Positions 10,001-21,247 of a DNA stretch of 64,000 nt are shown piece by piece. The notes under the pieces were generated by a model that ran no database searches, was not told the DNA's origin, and was given only the letters and a program-made list of their open reading frames with translations. Location of the stretch: contig JBCNJP010000023.1 of NCBI GenBank assembly GCA_039602395.1, positions 28,007,061 through 28,071,060 on the forward strand. The letters run 5' to 3'. A program made the translations under genes and the position numbers. Origin of the DNA: Deinandra increscens subsp. villosa (Eukaryota; Streptophyta; Magnoliopsida; Asterales; Asteraceae). Each line of letters starts with the position of its first letter. The stretch's first letter is position 1.

Positions 10001-11735
10001 GTAATTGGGAGCCGTTGTTCATGCACTCAAGATTTGGAGACATTACCTCTACGGAACAAAGTGCACAATATTTACCGACCACAAGAGCTTACAACACATC
10101 TTTAATCCGAAGGATCTCAACATGCGACAACGACGGTGGGTCGAGTTACTAAAGGACTATGACTTAGCAATTAAGTATCATCCGGGAAAAGCCAACGTTG
10201 TGGCTGATGCCTTAAGTCGGAAAGAATACGAAATGCCTCGACGGGTACGAGCGCTGCAACTTACCATTCACACGGGATTGCCGGATCGGATCCGCGATGC
10301 CCAACAAGAAGCTCTAAAGGAAGAAAACTTCGCAGCTGAAGCACTGCGAGGGGTAGATGGTAACTCTGAAATCAAATCCGACGGACTCAGGTATTATAAT
10401 GACAGAATTTGGGTTCCTTTACTTGGAAATCTCCGAGAGCTCGTGATGGACGAGGCTCACAAGTCAAGGTATTCGGTGCACCCTGGATCGGATAAAATGT
10501 ACCAAGATTTGAAGGGTTTGTATTGGTGGCCGAATATGAAAGCCGACATCGCGCGATATGTGGCTAAGTGTTTAACGTGCTCAAGAGTGAAGATTGAATA
10601 CCAAAAGCCTTCTGGGCTATTACAGCAACCAAAGATCCCAGAATGGAAATGGGAGGATATCTCCATGGATTTTGTAACGGGATTACCTCATCGATCGAAT
10701 CGACCGGATGCGATTTGGGTTATCATCGATCGATTAACCAAATCCGCACACTTCATTCCAATGAAAGAAACTGATAATATGGATAAGTTAACGAAGCTGT
10801 ACATTGACCGAATTGTGGCACGTCATGGAGTGCCTAAGACTATTATCTCCGATAGAGATCCTCGATTTACTTCCCGACTATGGCAATCTATGCAAGAAGC
10901 ATTGGGAACCAGACTGGATATGAGTACAGCTTATCACCCGCAGACCGATGGTCAGACGGAAAGAACTATTCAGACTTTAGAAGACATGCTCCGAGCTTGC
11001 GTTCTCGACTTCGGTAAAGACTGGGAGGCTCACCTTCCGTTGGTGGAGTTCTCCTACAACAACAGTTATCATTCAAGTATCGGTGCTGCACCTTTTGAAG
11101 CTCTTTATGGCAGAAAATGTAGATCGCCCGTGTGTTGGGCCGAAACGGGTGAGAAGGGACTCACCGGACCAGAGCTCATTCATGATACAACTGAACGGAT
11201 TATTCAGATCAGAAAGCGGATAGCCGCAGCACGTGACAGACAAAAGAGCTATGCCGACAAACGCCGTAAACCTTTGAAGTTCGAGGTAGGCGACAAAGTG
11301 TTATTAAAGGTATCTCCCTGGAAAGGTGTGATACGCTTCGGAAAGCGTGGAAAGTTAAATCCTCGCTACATCGGTCCTTTTGAAATCATTGGTGAAGTAG
11401 GCCCGGTGGCCTACCGATTACAACTCCCTGCAGAACTCGATGGAGTTCACAACGTGTTTCACGTCTCTAATCTAAAGAAATGTCTGGCTGAAGACACCGA
11501 AATAATTCCGTTGGAGGAATTGGAAATTGATGAACATTTGAGATTTATTGAGCAACCGGTAGAAATCATGGGACGCGAGGAAAAAGCCCTCAAACGTAGC
11601 AAGATTCCGATCGTCAAGGTGCGATGGAACTCAAGGCGTGGACCTGAATATACTTGGGAACGAGAGGATCAAATGAAGAAAAAGTATCCTCACTTGTTCG
11701 AGCAAACGTCCACAAATACTCAAGGTATGATTTAA
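7028..11735 (+). pseudogene. Ty3/gypsy Gag-Pol polyprotein, four premature stops
   Basis: Gag starts at ATG 7028; the ATG at 7098 is in another frame. Gag has a retrotransposon capsid domain (MDCKPMTFSGEEGAV onward), then an Asn/Gly-rich linker and CCHC knuckles (CNKCGKHHAGVC, CERCGKKGHEAKDC, CFECGAQGHIKRDC). Pol follows in the same frame: protease LFDSGAERSF (8440), reverse transcriptase with FIDDILIYSK (about 9450), RNase H with YCDAS and TDHKSL, integrase zinc finger (HPGSDKMY...CLTC) and catalytic D-D-E (MDFVTGLP, SDRDPRF, DGQTERTIQ), and a chromodomain-like end (VKVRWNSRRGPEYTWERED). Stops: TAA 7073, TAA 8364, TGA 9681, TAA 10002. Three fit C-to-T changes at CAA or CGA codons. A 61-nt intron-like segment interrupts the 5' part. 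Confidence 0.93.
7161..7221 (+). other. Intron-like GT...AG segment in gag, copy 1
   Basis: The gag frame from 7028 reaches an in-frame TAA inside this segment. The segment begins GTTAAG, ends GCATCAG, is A/T-rich and is 61 nt long. Removing it joins codon 44 plus one base to the capsid reading frame in phase 1. The same place holds a 66-nt version in the two minus-strand copies. Splicing is inferred; the alternative is a short upstream reading frame with re-initiation at a later ATG. Confidence 0.55.
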
Positions 11736-11894
11736 TTTTGGGGACCAAAATTCCTGTAACAGGAGGAGGATGCGACGACCCTAAAACTTTTGCTTTCTTT
11801 CCCCAGCAAATACAGCAACGACGACAGCCGAGGCTGCAAACGCTACGACGCAAGAATAATTTTCGGGACGAAAATTCCAATTATAAGAGGATGA

Positions 11895-14505
11895 TGTGAC
11901 ATCCGAGAATTTCAAGGTTTACTTCCGTTAGACATTTCCGTTAGTTACGTTATAAGTGTTAACTTAGTAACTAATGCTTAACTAGGCCGAATACGTCCAC
12001 GACTTTTGGTTGATCACCGAACCCGTCCATATGTGCTATGTGTTCAATTGTTGTTGTCATTATGTGCAATGTGATTTAAATACATGAGTTAGTATTGTGC
12101 ATAGCATGACAATTTATGAATCGTGTTTATCTTGCTTAGAATGTGAAATTGACCACTTTTTGGTACCCAGCGAAACTATCGGGCGAAACTATAGTGTCGC
12201 CCGGCAGTCTGTCGGCTCACTCGTGATCAGAGCCAGTTTCGCCAGGCCAGCGAAACTGCCAGCGAAACTAACCTCTGATATAAATAATCTTAATAAACCC
12301 TAGCTCACCTATTTGCCTCATTTCACATAAAAACACACACTCTCCTGAAACTTCTGGACCAGCTGATTCCAACCAAGGACCATCAAGAATCAGCCATCAG
12401 CTCGAGTTGTGAAGATCATCCATCGATCCTAGATCAACCGTGAGTCCCAAAACCACCATTTTCATGCTTTTCTATGTGTTTCTTCATAAAGCATGCCTAA
12501 ATCTCTGTGTTATCATTAGATCTTCTGTAGGAATGCTTAGGAATGCTAGATCTACCATAAAGTTGATAACTTTACGTGTGAAACTGATCCATGATAAAGA
12601 TTTATGCTATTTAGGTCATTTTAGGGTTTTGAATGTATTTTGGTGATTTGATGGTGAATATGCATGAATAAGGTGTTAAAACTTGTTGTTTGATGTTGGT
12701 AAATGCCTATGTATGCTAAACAATGAATTGCATGAAGTATGGAAGCTGTTAGGTTGATTTTTAGGCTGATCCGTATGTTTTTCGCGACTAGCGAAACTGT
12801 CATGTTCTCTGGGCGAAACTGTCCAGCGAAACTATGTATATCTCCTTCCAGCGACACTATACAGCGAAACTATAGTGTCGCCGGGTAAACAGACCAGACC
12901 AGCTCGAGCGAATCTACCGAGCGAAATTCCCTGAACGAAAGTTCAAACCAGTTTCGGGCGAAACTAGGCTAGCGAAACTGTGCCAACAGTTTCGATCGAA
13001 ACTAGCCTAGCGAAACTGTGTCATCGGGTATTGCCTAGCGAAAGTGCTGCCCGTGCACACAGCGAAACTGTCTAGCGAAACTGCTAGCGAAACTGAGACC
13101 AAAATGCAAACTTGTGCAATTTGCTTGAATGTTATGCCATGACTTAAATGATTATGCCATGATGATACATGCTTTGATTTCTGATGTATATGAACCCTTG
13201 TTTATGATCAACCATCGGTGTCGTGTGTCGTTATGTCGAGTCATAGTTTCAACGTGCTATGTTATGGGCCATAGTGACGTTAAGTAAAGATTAGACACAA
13301 AACTAATACTTAAGACCTAAACGTGTTCATAGGTCTTCATTAAGCAAACTTGGATATTATAGCAAGTGTAGCAGTACAACCCAAGGTGAGTGTCACTAAC
13401 CCGATTACCGTGAACCCGTTTGGGTCACAACGAATAATTAAATGAAAAACAATGCTGGCAACCTTATGAGTGCTATGCACCTCCCTGATGAACCTGAAAA
13501 CTTGGAGTGCTCGGCACCCACTTGACGAACTTGAAGTGCTTTATGGGAAGCACTTGTGAATTACTTAAACAACTATTTCTGAAATGAAACTGAAAACATT
13601 TTTGAGATTCGTGAGAATCCGGTAAACCTTTTTAATATGGCTAGTGTAGGTTAAAGTCTAAACCACATGATTTCACATGATTTCTAAGGATTGCCTTTTT
13701 AACTGAAAAAGTCCTCAACTTAATTGTGCCATTAATTGTAAAGCGAGGGGATGTTGGGTAGATCTACTGGAGTTTGACAAACTCCGCCTCGTGACACTGG
13801 AGGTGCACGGAGGTACAATATCAGCCTATCTGACCGTGGTCCCGAGAGGACACGGGGGAGGCAAAGCCGCGATGACGAATGTCCGCAAAACAAAATGGCT
13901 GAAGGCTCTGCCTCTACTATACTTAATCGCCAGCTTTGGTACAAACTTCCTTAGTGCATGGAAACAACGGATTAGCTACCCGCGATATCGGTTGAGCACT
14001 TTAACTATACAAAACTAGTACATACCCGATAACGTAGGTTACGGACAATACTTTTACTAAACCATAATAATATGATTTTGGATATCACTAAAGCATTGCT
14101 TTTCACAAATGAATATTTCATAAGTATATGTTGATTCGATTATGATTATGAGACCGGGCCAATGCGTGACATGCCCACTGTGAACTCACCAACCGTTAGG
14201 TTGACACTTGCGTGGTTTAAACTTTTGCAGATCGCTGAAGAGTATCCGGAGCAGGTTGACATGGCACAAGAAGATGTTTACTTTTATTTAAACTAAACTT
14301 GGGAATTTAAAACAATGTTTATGTAAAGCACGTGGTTAGTGCTAAAGATAATGTTTTCCGCTGCGTACTGTTAAACTGTTTTTATTATTAATGTTTGGAC
14401 TTTACTCTGATTCGTTTAGTATTTGTAACTAATGGTTGTGGTCCTGGTTTGCTCGCACCCCTTAACGGAATAAACTCCGTTAGTGGTTAATTTGGGGGTG
14501 TGACA
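11895..14505 (+). repeat. 3' LTR of gypsy copy 1
   Basis: Same length and termini as 3848-6458, preceded by the purine-rich AAGAGGATGA and followed by the AATTA duplication. The 159 bp between the pol stop and this LTR contain two short palindromes, around TTTTGGGGACCAAAA and TTTTCGGGACGAAAA, which the minus-strand copies also keep. 14511-14718 is A/T-rich with nothing recognisable. Confidence 0.95.
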
Positions 14506-14718
14506 AATTAAGTTTGTATTTTTTAATATGAAGCATCTCAACTAAAACTATAGTTATGCTATTTGTTTCTGTCACTCCAATCTTATGTTAGATATTTAGC
14601 TTTAGCTATAAAGTAATCAAAACAAACAACATCATTTTTTTTTTGTTCATTCATATGGGTTTCTGTTAGAGCTTAAATAGTGTGTCTCGTATGTTGTATC
14701 AAGTTTTATCGTGTTAAT

Positions 14719-15021
14719 TGTTAGAGTTAGTGATGTGATGTTAAGCTGCCAACAAACTAAGCAACGAACTGCTGGTTCGTTAGCAATGAACCATGGGTTC
14801 ATTGCTCTATCAGTTCGTTAGATAGTAGCATACTATATAAGTCTGAGTTGTGTGCTTTTGTAAAGGCTAGAGTCTTAACTGTGTGTTTTTGAGTGTGTTT
14901 TGTATCCAGAGCTTTTGTACTTCTTTATCTAAGTAATTCAATACAAAATTCATTTATTTACCTTCTTGTTCATCTCAATTTATCACGATTAGTAGATGAT
15001 CTCACGCTCCACGTCTTTACA
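14719..15021 (+). repeat. Probable 5' LTR of a truncated copia
   Basis: TGTTAGAGTTAG to CTTTACA, 303 bp, with a TATA box (TATATAAG near 14834). It is followed by a decayed primer site, TGGTATGAGAG, where TGGTATCAGAG is expected. A leader and a copia Gag start follow. No partner LTR was found in the window. Confidence 0.6.
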
Positions 15022-15234
15022 ATTGGTATGAGAGACATTTGGTTCAATCTACTGGTCAAAATTGGTGATTTTTGAGATTTTGCACAAAACAAATGGGGTT
15101 TTCATTGAAAATGAGCTTTGTTTGAATTTTCTGGTCAAATTTGCTTTCTAAAACATTCATCTTGTTAAAATCTTACTGTCTGTTGCAAATTACGTGTCAA
15201 AATCTTCAAAAACGAAAAATTTGAGAGATTTTTA

Positions 15235-15585
15235 TTCTGGTTCGTCGAATGAGTGTGTTGGTTCGTTGATTGAAGATCTTGGTTCGCTCTTCATATCTTC
15301 AAAGATTTAAGTTCGTTGGTTTCAGTTCGTCTAGTACATCTTCATAGCCGGTTCGTGACGGTTATCTCTTGGTTCGTGACAGTTATTTCAACAAATTCGT
15401 GGTTCGTTTGACTTCTTGGTTCGTTCAATATTCCGGTTCGTTTGAGCATTTTGGCTCGTTTAGCTTTCGTGGTTCGTCAATCACTTTAATTCATTGGATC
15501 TTAGTTCGTTGACTAAGAGTTTGACTTTCCTGGTTCGTCGATCGTTGTGGTTCGTTTAGTATATTTTGGTTCGTTGACTCAGAAT
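15235..15585 (+). repeat. GGTTCGTT motif array in copia leader
   Basis: About sixteen GGTTCGT or AGTTCGT words (plus near copies such as GGCTCGTT) lie in about 350 bp between the primer site and gag. They are irregularly spaced at about 15-30 bp with unrelated text between. The LTR upstream has two or three more. The arrangement resembles the TCGTAAAC array in the other copia leader at 690-1000, but the motif is different. Confidence 0.75.
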
Positions 15586-15600
15586 CTTACAATTTTAAGA

Positions 15601-15993
15601 ATGAGTGATTTCCAAGCATTTGTTGCTATGCAAAACACAATGCAAGCTATGCTCAACTACGATAATGAAATTGGAACGAGTCACAAAGTTCCCAAACTGT
15701 TGCAATTAGAAGATAATCATAATTGGCGTAAACGGTTTGACGCGTATATTGGAGCTAATGATATTGATTTATGGATTCCAATTGAAGATGGATATAGGCA
15801 TCCAATTGAAGCTGGTGGGGAGCCTAAAGAGAAAAGAAAATTGTCATATGAAGAAAAGAAAAGTGAACAAGAGAAAAAAGGCTTACGGGCTTCTTACTAT
15901 GGCATTACCGAAAGAATTGTTGCAGCCATTCAATACTTGTACAAAATCGGAAACTTTATGGGTTGCTTTATAATGTGTTGCAAACACATCTAA
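15601..15993 (+). pseudogene. Ty1/copia Gag N-terminus, truncated
   Basis: From ATG 15601 the frame reads a copia Gag start (LEDNHNWRKRFDAYI, then DLWIPIEDGY and KKGLRASYYGITERIVAAI), typical of the region before the UBN2 capsid core. Near 15930 a frameshift moves the expected continuation (CTKSETLWVAL) into another frame. The homology stops by about 15990, where unrelated sequence starts. About 130 codons remain of a Gag usually more than twice that size. Confidence 0.75.
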
Positions 15994-16126
15994 TTTTTCT
16001 ATGTATTTTGTATAAATATTGAGTCATTTTTGTATAATTTGGTGTGAGTTTGAGTCTTTTACTTTTAATTGTGTTTATTAAGTCATTATGATCAAATATG
16101 CTCAAAAGTTGTTTAATTATAATTAT

Positions 16127-17217
16127 TTGTAGGTTGACATATGAGCCCAGGGGGATGGTATGACATTACGTCAAAGTTCAAGGGTTGAAAGAATTATTTA
16201 ATAAAGTTCAGGGATTGGCATAGAGTTTATGTAAAGATGGAGGATTGACGTAGAATTACATTTAAGTCAAAGGGGCTTAGGTGTAAATTATTGAAAAGTT
16301 GCATAGTGTTTAATTCGTGAGTTTGTGAACAAGGAAAATAAATAAAAGGAAACAATTAAATAAAAGAAAAAGAAAATGAGTCTTGAAATTTCTATAAATG
16401 TCACGTGTAGGTGTGACTCAAGCAACAAACAAAAGAATATGAGACTTGGGAGTAGTCATAGACTCGTAGTCATAGCATGGAACAAGTGGGCTTATAATTT
16501 TATCTTCACTTGGGCTTATAAAAGGGAAAAATCAAAAGAAAAGTGGGCTGGTATTTGGATGAAACTACATGTACGTAAGCAGCAAACAAAAATTGGGTTG
16601 CAATTACAATCTCACGTGGGCTTGGATAGATGACGGCAGCAATAAAATAAATAGGGGAACAATTCGAAGAAAAGGAGAGACCCCATAAAACCTACGCATT
16701 CAAAGAGGGGGGACGGCAGAACATTTTTGAGGGCAACACCCTATGCACGAACATTCTGATTATTCAGCCGATCCTAGAAGAGACTTAGAGAGTGTTCTGG
16801 GGGCTCGTAGGGTTACTAGAGATTGTGTGTTAAGATTCTGGTTCCAACAGAAATATCATAGCCGAGTAGAGTTGTTAGTGTTGATTAGGTAACTAGGTCT
16901 AGGTGGTACCCTTTTCACTTCGAATTCTCCTGAGTTTTCCTATTGTCGGTTGGTAGTTTAAGTTCTCAATTTAGTTCATTTAATTTTCTGTTCATTTTGA
17001 GAAAACCAAAATTCTTAATTTTCATGTTCATAGAGTCCTAGGTTAGAGTCTAGCTACGTAGTGTTCTTAGGTTCGATATCCGATCTTCCAAAAGCTATTC
17101 TGCATCCGACAGATACACTTGCCTTAGGGTTCGGTTAAGTTTAGGAAATTCGATAAAATTAGATGTGTCTAGCTCTAGGATTAAGTAGTTATTTTTAGGT
17201 GTACTTTCAAACACATC
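16127..17217 (+). repeat. Probable LTR of an Athila/Tat-like gypsy element
   Basis: The right edge is set by the primer-site block at 17225. The left edge (TGTAGGTTGACATATGAG at 16127) is a guess from the TG rule. The interval is non-coding, with a TATA-like AATAAATAGGGG near 16650. No second copy of this sequence is present in the window, so the boundaries are approximate. Confidence 0.4.
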
Positions 17218-17224
17218 AAGTTTT

Positions 17225-17242
17225 TGGCGCCGTTGCCGGGGA
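17225..17242 (+). promoter_or_regulatory. Primer-binding-site block of Athila/Tat-type gypsy
   Basis: TGGCGCCGTTGCCGGGGA, preceded by CATCAAGTTTT, is the signature sequence seen just inside the 5' LTR of plant Athila and Tat-type gypsy elements. Confidence 0.75.
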
Positions 17243-18256
17243 TACTTGGCAATAGCAAGATCAACTTAGTTCGTGTATAAGAAAATTTGGGTCTTTTCTA
17301 GGTTTTTGTGTCTAGAGTTTTTAGGTATTTTATTTTTTTGAGTCTACAATTTTAGGTTTTATTTTTCTTAGTTATTTTTCTTTTGTTTATGCCACATACC
17401 TGCTTACAAGGACCATCTGAACTTTCTGCCACTATGTAGTTTTTTTATTATTTTATATCTTGTGTGGATCGTTGTGTTAATTATGTATGTGGAGCAGATT
17501 TGGTGGTTAATACAGGTCCAGAGGGTAAAGATATAGTTGAAAATAAGTATGGGGAAAATCTCGGGGGTTAGATGTTTTAGTTGATAAAGTTTACATTTTA
17601 AACCGTTAGGAGAACCCGGTGAGTTTGATGAGAGTAAGGATATGATCTTGGTGGTTGAATCTAAGGGGAGAAATGCCACACTTGGTGATCTAGGTAATCT
17701 TGATGATAGCATGGTTTTTAAGCCAAGTGTGGGGAGGCCGTTGGTGGTTGCTAGTAAAAAAAGACCCGGAATTAAGTTTATACCGGATCGTTATAAGCAT
17801 TGGAAGGTTAAAAACTTTTTGGATTTAGTAAAAAGTTTGGTGCTTTGTGGGTTAGGAAGTTGGTTGGTATGTGGAAGGATAGAAACCGGGTAGAAACCGG
17901 TAGTTGGTTGTTAAAAGATGTGAAATCAAAATCTCCGGATGGAATGGGAGGTTGGATAGTTGTATTGTGCTTAATTGTTAAAGTGCCTGGGCTGTACATT
18001 TTGTAATGTGTCTTTAGTTTCAGCATTTTTTAGTTTTCGTGCATTTTTTCGGTTTTTCGGGTTTGTGTTTTTCGGTGTTTGCAGGAATTTCGGGAAGGCT
18101 CACGATGATGGGAACGAGTCAAGGTGATTTCTAGGTATGTTTTAGTGGTCAAATGTGTAGGGTTGCTTAAAAAGTTCGACCAAAGGAGCATTAGATGTGC
18201 AAAAAGAGATATAATATTTTTCAAGGCCGAAAGTTCTAAATTCCCTGGAAAATCCG

Positions 18257-18395
18257 TTCTATGCGTATCGCATAGAAGGAATGTTGGTGGTAGGCGATAT
18301 GCATAGAGGGTCCATGCGGGGTCCGGATTTATTGTTTCCTAGGCGTATCGCTTAGGAGTTGCATGGGTTCTAGCCTTCTAGGCGATACGCCTAGA
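18257..18395. repeat. Palindromic GCGTATCGC iterons
   Basis: Three near-perfect palindromes of 19-21 bp lie at 18257-18277 (arms TTCTATGCG, centre TAT), 18337-18357 (arms TCCTAGGCG, one mismatch) and 18377-18395 (arms TCTAGGCG, centre ATA). A weaker, related unit lies near 18291. All share a GCGTATCGC-like core inside the Athila/Tat-like interior. Confidence 0.7.
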
Positions 18396-18460
18396 GGAGG
18401 TAATCGGGAAAATTTTTAACTTTTATTTTTATTTTATTTCTTGTTTACCCAATTTGTTTT

Positions 18461-19018
18461 GAGCTGGATGCGTTCCATGTTGTGAGTTTCTGAAGTTCTA
18501 GGTGAGCCCGTTTCAACTTGTTTTATTTTTATTCTTATTTATTTTTATTCTCCGTGGTTAATCGTTTTTCGTCGAGTTGTTTTTGTTTGTTTTGTCGTTT
18601 TGCAGGTTCGATGAAATTCATGCTTTCATGCTTATAAGGAATTCAATGGAGGACCTGCGGATACAAGCTCGCATGTCATTCATCCAAATCTGAAATCAGG
18701 GGAGTTTGTTCCATTCGTTATTTTTATTATTTTTGTTTCGAGCCGGATGCGTTCCATGTTGTGAGTTTCTGAAGTTCTAGGTGAGCCCGTTTCAACTTGT
18801 TTTATTTTTATTCTTATTAATTTTTATTCTCCATGGTTAATCGTTTTTTCGTCGAGTTGTTTTTATTTGTTTTGTCGTTTTGCAGGTTCGATGAAATTCA
18901 TGCTTTCATGCTTATAAGGAATTCAATGAAGGACCTGCGAATACAAGCTCGCCTGTCATTCATCCAAATCTGAAATCAGGGGAGTTTGTTCCATTCGTTA
19001 TTTTTATTATTTTCGTTT
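18461..19018 (+). repeat. Tandem duplication, 2 x 279 bp
   Basis: Units 18461-18739 and 18740-19018 both begin GAGC(T/C)GGATGCGTTCC and end GTTCCATTCGTTATTTTTAT. Only a few differences are seen by eye. Each unit contains CGTTTTGCAGGTTCGATG and CTGAAATCAGGGGAGTTTG. Non-coding. Confidence 0.85.
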
Positions 19019-19942
19019 GCATTTTTTATTTTTATCGTTCGTCTTATTTTATTTTTAGTTTTATTATTTTTATTTTATTCTCATCTCACATTGGGGACAA
19101 TGTGTCGTTTAAGTGTGGGGATGGGAAGACTTGCTTCTTGAGTCTGTTTTATTTTTGTTTTTATTTTTAGTGTGTTTTTGTCAAAAACAAAATTTTGAAA
19201 CTTTTTTTAAAATGTTCTTGATTTATGTTGCAATTAAATGGAAAATGATAGTACAATTGTGGTTCAATGTTCTACTTAAATGTGCATAAGTGTTAAACTA
19301 GCTAGTTTCAATGTATTAGTAAGCCCAACCGATCGTATAAGCTTAAATATCCTTGTGTGTTAATTGTTGAATAAAAATTAAATCTTTAATAAATCGGGAT
19401 GCTTTTAGTGGGTTCCCGCCTTAATTTGATCAATGTAACTGAAATTGTCAAAAATAGATGATAGATACCTTAAATATTTTCATACATATGGTGTCTCTTA
19501 AATATTAGCACGCCTTTATCTTTTTTTATGGAAATAAATTCGATATTGGTGGCACTCCATTTGCATTTCTATTTGTTTAAGCTAGCTATAAATATATATA
19601 TAATACCAAAGCCTATGTGTTAGCTTTTGGGATAACGACTTGAAGGTTTTTCACCTCTAGGTTAGGTAATGGACTAAATACCCTATGTGATACCCATTGA
19701 GCTCGCCACTTGATGGATGCGCCTCTAGGTGAAGTCCAAATGAAAAAAATAGAAAAAAAAGATGAAAAATAGCTCAAATAAATAAATTCATCCATTAATT
19801 TCACTATTTTTGAGACATTTATATACTTAAATATTAGGGTAGGAAACCCTGTACGGTTTAACCTAGGCCTTGAAATCTTGAGACGGGATTAGGGTAAAGT
19901 TGTGATTTTTGAATGTGGTACCTATTAGGTTGAATGATATGA

Positions 19943-20885
19943 TCTTCCTACTCTAATAAATGATTGCAAATGTTGACACATGTCAACACTATTTTCTGTC
20001 TCACAAAAGTTTTCCATCCCAAATCTACTTCCTTAATTAATTCGTTTTTATTAGAAATTATATCCTATTTTATAATTAATCATGATATATTTGTTTTATT
20101 TATATTATGAAACTATGACGATCATATATAATTTTCATCTTATTTTTATTTATAATTATTTTTTTATAAACTATTATTATTTTTATTTTAATAAATATAT
20201 AAAAAAACTTATAAAATACCAATAATAACTTATTTAGTGTGTTTTCAAATATAATTGAGCAAATCATATTTAATATTATAATAATTGAATACCTAATACT
20301 ATTTTATAGACTCAATCAACATTGTGGATGATACTTTTTATAAAGAAATTCACAAACGACAAAAATCATGTTCATAAGATCCAATATTAAATATTTTTTT
20401 ACCATATCAAATGATCAATGTTCATCCAATTTGAGAATTTTAAACATGATGACAAATTCAACTGTAAGTTTCGTAATGTATACCAAAATAACATTTTTTA
20501 TTGATATTACATTATAATATTGATTATAATTTAGATTTTATATGTGTTCATTATAATCTTGATCAATCTTTATACTCACCTAACTTTCTACAAAGACTTA
20601 AAGTCTCAAGTTTGTTAAATCATAAATTAATGTTAGTTGTTATTCTGGGTCAGTTTATTTTTTTTAACAATCATTTTGGTATGGTTGCATTTTTCAAATA
20701 TACAAGTAGAGACATGGGCTCTAAATATTGTTAATAAAGTCACCACTACCATATTATGAATTATAACTTTAACTCTTTATTTAATGTGATGTAATACGTT
20801 ATTCCGGTAATAAGAAGAGTATGTAAGTATCAATTATATATATTTTTAATGATTCAACCCGTATAACATACAGGTTCTATCGTAG
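19943..20885 (+). mobile_element. Non-autonomous Helitron, copy 1
   Basis: Starts TCTTCCTACTC after an A. Ends with a hairpin (9-bp arms AACCCGTAT at 20856 and ATACAGGTT at 20868, one mismatch, 3-nt loop), then nine bases ending GTAG before a T. The normal CTAG end has mutated to GTAG. The whole 943 bp matches 60041-61018 end to end with scattered differences. No target duplication is expected, because Helitrons insert between A and T. No Rep/helicase is encoded. Confidence 0.8.
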
Positions 20886-21247
20886 TAAAATAACAAATGA
20901 ATAATACTAACTGATGCATTTGGGGCTAACGGTCGGTGGTTGGGTTTAATTGGATCGAAATACCGGTAATCGAGCTAGGCTATAAGTGACATGAATAATT
21001 GAATTTTACAATTGGAAATTAGAAGTGCTAGACGGGGAAGGAACCAGCAGGGCCACCAGCCTCTCTGGTTTCTGATCCGCACAATATGTTTATAACACAC
21101 ATACACTGGTCATCTTCTTCCTTAAAATTTCACCCGAGAACCCTAGATCTTTGTCCCCAAAATTGACTAACAAAATGCGTTTGTTCACTAAAATAAACAT
21201 AGGGCTTTTGTTTAGGATGAAAAACCGAGCAAGATGATGTATAGAAC
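20886..21247. other. Flank of the tandem gypsy insertion
   Basis: 362 bp with no supported gene. The stretch from about 21090 (TCTTCTTCC, then ACCCTAGATCTTTG) resembles a plant 5' untranslated leader. It ends in the AGAAC copy of the target duplication at 21243-21247 and was originally contiguous with 39750 onward. Confidence 0.3.

Larger units (their letters stand above)
3848..14505 (+). mobile_element. Complete Ty3/gypsy chromovirus-type element, copy 1
   Basis: A 10,658-bp element bounded by two LTRs of identical length (2611 bp), with internal region 6459-11894. The target-site duplication AATTA is perfect at 3843-3847 and 14506-14510. The order PBS, gag with three zinc knuckles, protease, reverse transcriptase, RNase H, integrase and a chromodomain-like C-terminus, plus long LTRs, fits a plant chromovirus; I lean towards the Tekay/Del lineage. 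By eye the LTRs differ at about 18 positions, implying a fairly recent insertion. The coding region nevertheless carries four in-frame stops. Confidence 0.93.
17243..19942 (+). mobile_element. Non-coding interior of an Athila/Tat-like derivative
   Basis: About 2.7 kb after the primer site, with no recognisable gag or pol. A GGGGACAATGTGTCGTTTAA-type block at 19092-19120, followed by GTGTGGGG, is characteristic of the non-coding end region of Tat/Athila elements. The A-rich stretch near 19740 also fits. A short open stretch at 17625-17893 has no family I recognise. The piece is probably a large non-autonomous derivative or an internally deleted element. The 3' LTR was not found; the right end is set by the Helitron. 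Confidence 0.45.
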
